Assembly: GCA_903835235.1 (NCBI GenBank)
Contig: CAILMF010000043.1
Location: 1-33,354 of the forward strand
DNA from: an uncultured Rhodospirillales bacterium
Lineage (GTDB): Bacteria; Pseudomonadota; Alphaproteobacteria; Acetobacterales; Acetobacteraceae
Reading direction: 5' to 3'
Length of the DNA: 33,354 nt
A model generated the notes under the pieces. The model was not told the origin of the DNA, made no database searches, and was given only the letters and a program-made list of their open reading frames with translations. Of this stretch, positions 30,733-33,354 are shown one piece after another (position 1 is the stretch's first letter; each line of letters starts with the position of its first letter). The position numbers and the translations under genes are program-made.

Positions 30733-31023
30733 TCAACGGCGCCTGACCCGGGCCGGCAGCGGCGGGCCGGGTTCCGGCTCGGACTCGGCCGGCGCTGCCA
30801 GAAGCCCCAGGCCGAAGGCCATCTGCACCCCGCCGCAGGTGGTGGCCAGCAGCGCCACCAGCGCCATGGCGGCCACCGGCCCATTGGGTTCGCGGGCCAG
30901 CAGGCTGGCCAGGCCGCCGACATCCTCGACGATCAGCACCAGCCCGGCGACCGCGCCGATGGCCATGCCCAGCAGCCCATGCCCCACCATGAAGCGGAGC
31001 AGTCGAAGGTTCCTCGCGGCCAT
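30733..31023 (-). CDS. Small integral membrane protein
   Basis: A 96-residue protein with two hydrophobic helices, GLLGMAIGAVAGLVLIVEDV and AAMALVALLATTCGGVQMAF, joined by a loop with VGGLASLLAREPNGP, and a basic C-terminus. It starts 3 nt after the Crp/Fnr gene and ends 14 nt before tonB, so it belongs to the transport operon. The family is not recognised; an accessory role to TonB or the regulator is possible. Confidence 0.65.
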   Translation of the reverse strand: MAARNLRLLRFMVGHGLLGMAIGAVAGLVLIVEDVGGLASLLAREPNGPVAAMALVALLATTCGGVQMAFGLGLLAAPAESEPEPGPPLPARVRRR

Positions 31024-31026
31024 GGC

Positions 31027-31671
31027 TCAGGCCCGCCCCGCCGCGCCGCGCCGGGCCATCGGCCGGCACAGTTGCGGCTCTCGGCGTTGACGCGAGGGCG
31101 TGCGACACAGCGCTGCCAGCGCCTCCGGCCGCAGGATTTCCAACACGTCCCGCGCCGGCTGCCCCAGCAGGCCACGCTGGCGCAGGCTGGCCAGGCCGCG
31201 CGACAGCGTCTCCGGCGTCAGCCCCAGATAGCCGGCCATCTCGGCCCGACCGAGCGGCAGCGACACCACCCCACCTTGGTCGGCCCCCGCCATCCGGACC
31301 AGCAGCCAGGCCAGCCGCTGCTCGGCCGAACCGTGGCAGGTGATCAGGGCGCGGTCCTGCAGGGCGGCAATGCGGTGCAGCAGGCCGGCCATGGCGGCAG
31401 CAGGCGCCAGCGGGCGCAGCTGCAGGGCGGTGGCGGCCTGGCTGGTGCTGCCGGCGGCCTCGGCCCCCAGCACCGCGCCGGCGCCGAGGATTTCCAGCAC
31501 CACCGGCCGGCGGCCCTCCACCTGGCGGCGGACCAGCACCACGCCGCGCACCACCTGCTGCGGCATCGCGGCCTGGCTGATGACGGCGCCGGCGGGCCAA
31601 TGGCCCGGGTCGCCTGGCGGCAACAGGCACGGCACAGGCGGCGCCTCGGCGCCGGTTTGCGATAGCGACAT
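31027..31671 (-). CDS. Crp/Fnr-family transcriptional regulator
   Basis: A 214-residue regulator. The N-terminal cyclic-nucleotide-binding-like barrel (GVVLVRRQVEGRRPVVLEIL) lacks the four-cysteine cluster of oxygen-sensing FNR. The C-terminal wHTH reads VSLPLGRAEMAGYLGLTPET LSRGLASLRQRGLL, a typical FNR/FixK recognition helix. A basic tail follows. It heads the tightly spaced group ending in the TonB system and may control respiratory-copper supply. No clear FNR-box was seen upstream. Confidence 0.85.
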   Translation of the reverse strand: MSLSQTGAEAPPVPCLLPPGDPGHWPAGAVISQAAMPQQVVRGVVLVRRQVEGRRPVVLEILGAGAVLGAEAAGSTSQAATALQLRPLAPAAAMAGLLHRIAALQDRALITCHGSAEQRLAWLLVRMAGADQGGVVSLPLGRAEMAGYLGLTPETLSRGLASLRQRGLLGQPARDVLEILRPEALAALCRTPSRQRREPQLCRPMARRGAAGRA

Positions 31672-31743
31672 GGGTGGACTTCCCGTTCCGGATCGGCACG
31701 GCGCCGCCCCGGCGAGCCGGGACGGGCGCGGTTCAGGCGCAGA

Positions 31744-32103
31744 TCAGGCGGGGAAGGGTGGCGCTCGGGCTGGGGGTGGCGGGGCGCGGGCTGGCGGATG
31801 CAGCGCGGCATCGGCGTCCGCCACCCAAGGGGTGAAGGGCGTCCAGAGCACCAGGCTGGTCAGGCTTGGCGCCGGCGGCAGGTCGACCCCAGGCAGTGCC
31901 GAACAGGCAGGGCAGTCCAACCTGGCCTTGTGCTGCGGCGCCTTGCCATCGGCATCGGCCGGATGCGCCGGAGGCTGGCCGGCAGCGCAGATGCCGAGGT
32001 CGAGCGTCGCGGCGCTGGCGCGCAGGCAATGCCCGAACGCCCCCACCCACTGCACCAGCAGCAGGAGAGCCAACAGTCTCAGCAGGGGTCGGCGCTTCGC
32101 CAT
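31744..32103 (-). CDS. DUF2946-type protein (copy 2)
   Basis: A 119-residue protein with the same plan as the copy at 29409-29783: hydrophobic helix RLLALLLLVQWVGAFGHC, LDLGICAAGQ, DCPACSALPG and a Pro/Ala-rich end ARAPPPPARAPPFPA. It is the first gene of the leftward copper-related run, 72 nt before the Crp/Fnr gene. Its start lies 31 bp from the truncated terminase gene, so its promoter must be very short or reach into phage-derived DNA. Confidence 0.7.
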   Translation of the reverse strand: MAKRRPLLRLLALLLLVQWVGAFGHCLRASAATLDLGICAAGQPPAHPADADGKAPQHKARLDCPACSALPGVDLPPAPSLTSLVLWTPFTPWVADADAALHPPARAPPPPARAPPFPA

Positions 32104-32134
32104 GTCTACTAGTTAACGAGGGCCGGCAGGATTG

Positions 32135-32722
32135 TCACGCCACGGCATGCTGGCGCTGTAGGACGGGGGTTGCTGCCCGGGCTTCTGCCAGCGCGATGGG
32201 GTGTCCTTCGCCGGCAGCATCACCAGAATAGGCATCCACCTCGTCCAGGAACAGGAACCGCGCCGTCATCGAGCGCAGCCCGACCGCGCTATTCGCGCCG
32301 GTCAGCACCAGGATGCCGCCCGGGAATTCCTTCGACAGCATGGTGTTGCCGCTGTCGCGCGCCCGGGCCGGCGCCACCCGCTCCCGCAGCGCCGGCGTCT
32401 CCTCCAACAGCGGGTCGATGCGCTGCCGCGAGAAGCGTTTTGCCAGTTCCACGGTCGGCTGCACCGCCAGCGCCGGTGCCGGCACGTGGTGCATGATGTA
32501 GCCGAGCCAATTGTTGCCACTCTCGGTCGCGCCCACCTGGGCGCCCTTCATGAAGACAACGCGCCGGGCCGGATGCACCGCCGACAGCGCGTCCATCACC
32601 TCCTTCAGGTAGGGCGTGCGGCTGGTGCGCCAGGGCCCCGGTTCCGCGGAGGCGCGGCTACCAAGCATGCGATGCCGCTCGGCCCATTCCGAGACGGTGA
32701 GCTGTGGCGGAGGCCGCAGCAT
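32135..32722 (-). pseudogene. Terminase large subunit, truncated
   Basis: A 195-codon frame matches the N-terminal part of GpA-type terminase large subunits: LTVSEWAERHRMLGSRASAE, YLKEVMDALS, Walker A-like MKGAQVGATESG (58-69), AVQPTVELAKRFSRQRIDPL, and Walker B FLFLDEVDAY (156-165). GpA proteins are about 600 residues or more, with a nuclease domain after the ATPase. Here the family match ends near residue 182 (ALAEARA), a short unrelated tail follows, and the frame stops. The rest of the gene is absent in all frames, so it was deleted or cut by insertion. DNA packaging is not possible with this fragment. Confidence 0.85.
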
Positions 32723-32747
32723 GGCGCCGACGCGATGCCGGACATGG

Positions 32748-33263
32748 CTACGGGTCCGTGGCCCGATCGCCTCCGAGGCCTGCGGGGTCGAAGCGATCGG
32801 CCGCCTCCGTCAGCAGGTCGTTGATGTGGCTCTGCAGGATGGTCTGCAGCAGATGCGGGTCGACGCTGATCTCGGCAGCGATCAGGCCGGAAACGCGGGC
32901 CGGCCAATTCAGCAGCGCGTCGCGCATGGTGCTGCCGATTTCGTCGATGGCGGCATTGGCGGCGGCCACATCCAGCAGCTTGCCCTTGCTCTCATCCAGG
33001 GCGAGGCGCTGGGCCTCCACCTTCAACGCCAGCTGCGCCACCTTCAGCCTGGCGTAGGGCGTGCTATCGGGCTGCGCCGGCGTGGCCAGCGGCGAGCGGT
33101 GCGGGTCGGCGGTCTCGGTCAGGCGGCGCCGCGTCTTGTCGACGTCCCACTGGCCATCCGGCTCGCGGACGATGCGTTCCGCCTTCTCTGCCTTACGCAG
33201 CGCGGCCTCACTGATGCCGATGCGCCGCGCGGCCTCGCGGTTGGACGGGGTCAACTCGGGCAT
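32748..33263 (-). CDS. Terminase small subunit
   Basis: A 171-residue protein. The N-terminal HTH (SNREAARRIGISEAALRKAE, KAERIVREPDGQWDVDKTRR) resembles Nu1-type terminase small subunits. A helical middle (RLKVAQLALKVEAQRLALDE) and an oligomerisation-like C-terminus (IDEIGSTMRDALLNWPARVS, GLIAAEISVDPHLLQTILQS) follow. It binds the packaging site and recruits the large subunit, encoded 25 nt downstream but truncated. A GGGAGG lies 5 nt before the ATG. The HTH is closely related to the protein at 4289-4693. Confidence 0.85.
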   Translation of the reverse strand: MPELTPSNREAARRIGISEAALRKAEKAERIVREPDGQWDVDKTRRRLTETADPHRSPLATPAQPDSTPYARLKVAQLALKVEAQRLALDESKGKLLDVAAANAAIDEIGSTMRDALLNWPARVSGLIAAEISVDPHLLQTILQSHINDLLTEAADRFDPAGLGGDRATDP

Positions 33264-33312
33264 GGCGGCGACCTCCCGCCGCGCGTTATGATCAAGCCGA
33301 GGAGCACAATTG

Positions 33313-33354
33313 ATGCGGGCAGGAGCGGCGGCTTATCAGTCGCTCTGGCATGTC
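33313..33354 (+). CDS. Possible start of a rightward gene (cut by window edge)
   Basis: An ATG at 33313 has GAGGAG 8-9 nt upstream and opens MRAGAAAYQSLWHV up to the edge. It would be divergent from the terminase small subunit. Fourteen codons are too few to identify, so this is reported only because of the ribosome site. Confidence 0.25.
   Translation, partial: MRAGAAAYQSLWHV

Noticed and set aside
30220-31665. 481-codon plus-strand frame
   Set aside because: Antisense to tonB, the small membrane protein gene and the Crp/Fnr gene; composition is Ala/Arg/Pro/Gln only.
30719-31699. Upstream part of a 639-codon minus-strand frame ending in tonB
   Set aside because: This part is out of frame with the membrane-protein and Crp/Fnr genes it covers; TonB is taken to start at 30718.
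1-33263. Terminase genes at the right belonging to the left prophage
   Set aside because: The left prophage ends at its recombinase cassette near 14743 and continues leftward out of the window; the terminases are separated from it by the R-M and copper operons and are probably another element. A rearranged single prophage is not fully excluded.
1-33354. CRISPR array, tRNA or rRNA genes
   Set aside because: No regularly spaced repeat and no tRNA or rRNA pattern was recognised by eye; a tRNAscan-SE or Infernal run would settle weaker cases.

Overview
The window is GC-rich throughout and its genes resemble those of Alphaproteobacteria, most likely Acetobacteraceae (Roseomonas-like). This placement rests on recognised protein families and codon bias only. 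No rRNA, tRNA or CRISPR array was recognised by eye.

Positions 1-14743 hold one end of a lambdoid-type prophage. A leftward operon of tightly tiled genes, with stop and start codons often overlapping by 1-11 nt, runs from a Cro-like regulator (11378) to a primase-helicase (1956). It continues through two or three small genes to a ParB/DNA-methyltransferase gene cut by the window edge. It encodes a Hjc-like resolvase, a RecA-like ATPase, a DUF669 protein, a PD-(D/E)XK nuclease with AddB-style cysteines, a DEAH helicase and a PrimPol/helicase. Rightward lie the S24-family repressor and an integration cassette: a small protein, a DUF2924 protein, a serine recombinase and a small HTH protein. Copies of a GCGCTACA half-site lie beside the repressor, the integration cassette and the methyltransferase leader, and look like the repressor operators.

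Positions 14803-20757 hold a rightward operon: a Fic AMP-transferase-like protein, a nuclease-methyltransferase fusion, a two-TRD specificity subunit and a DUF429 protein with an RNase H-like pattern of acidic residues. There is no HsdR translocase gene. This looks like a BcgI-like restriction-modification (R-M) defence locus with two unusual partners, and it is the best candidate here for an undescribed system. A gene-poor stretch (20758-21295) follows.

Positions 21296-23133 hold an AraC-type regulator divergent from a secreted alpha/beta hydrolase. From 32103 down to 23081 eleven genes run leftward without a large gap: DUF2946 protein, Crp/Fnr regulator, small membrane protein, TonB, a second DUF2946 protein, TonB-dependent receptor, exported DJ-1/PfpI (isonitrile-hydratase-like) protein, SCO1, PCuAC, MbnP and the di-heme enzyme MbnH. 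The content points to copper acquisition and copper delivery to cuproenzymes.

Positions 32135-33354 hold a terminase small-subunit gene followed by a large-subunit gene that stops just after its Walker B motif, only about 30 bp from the copper genes. This is the remnant of a second, separate phage element.
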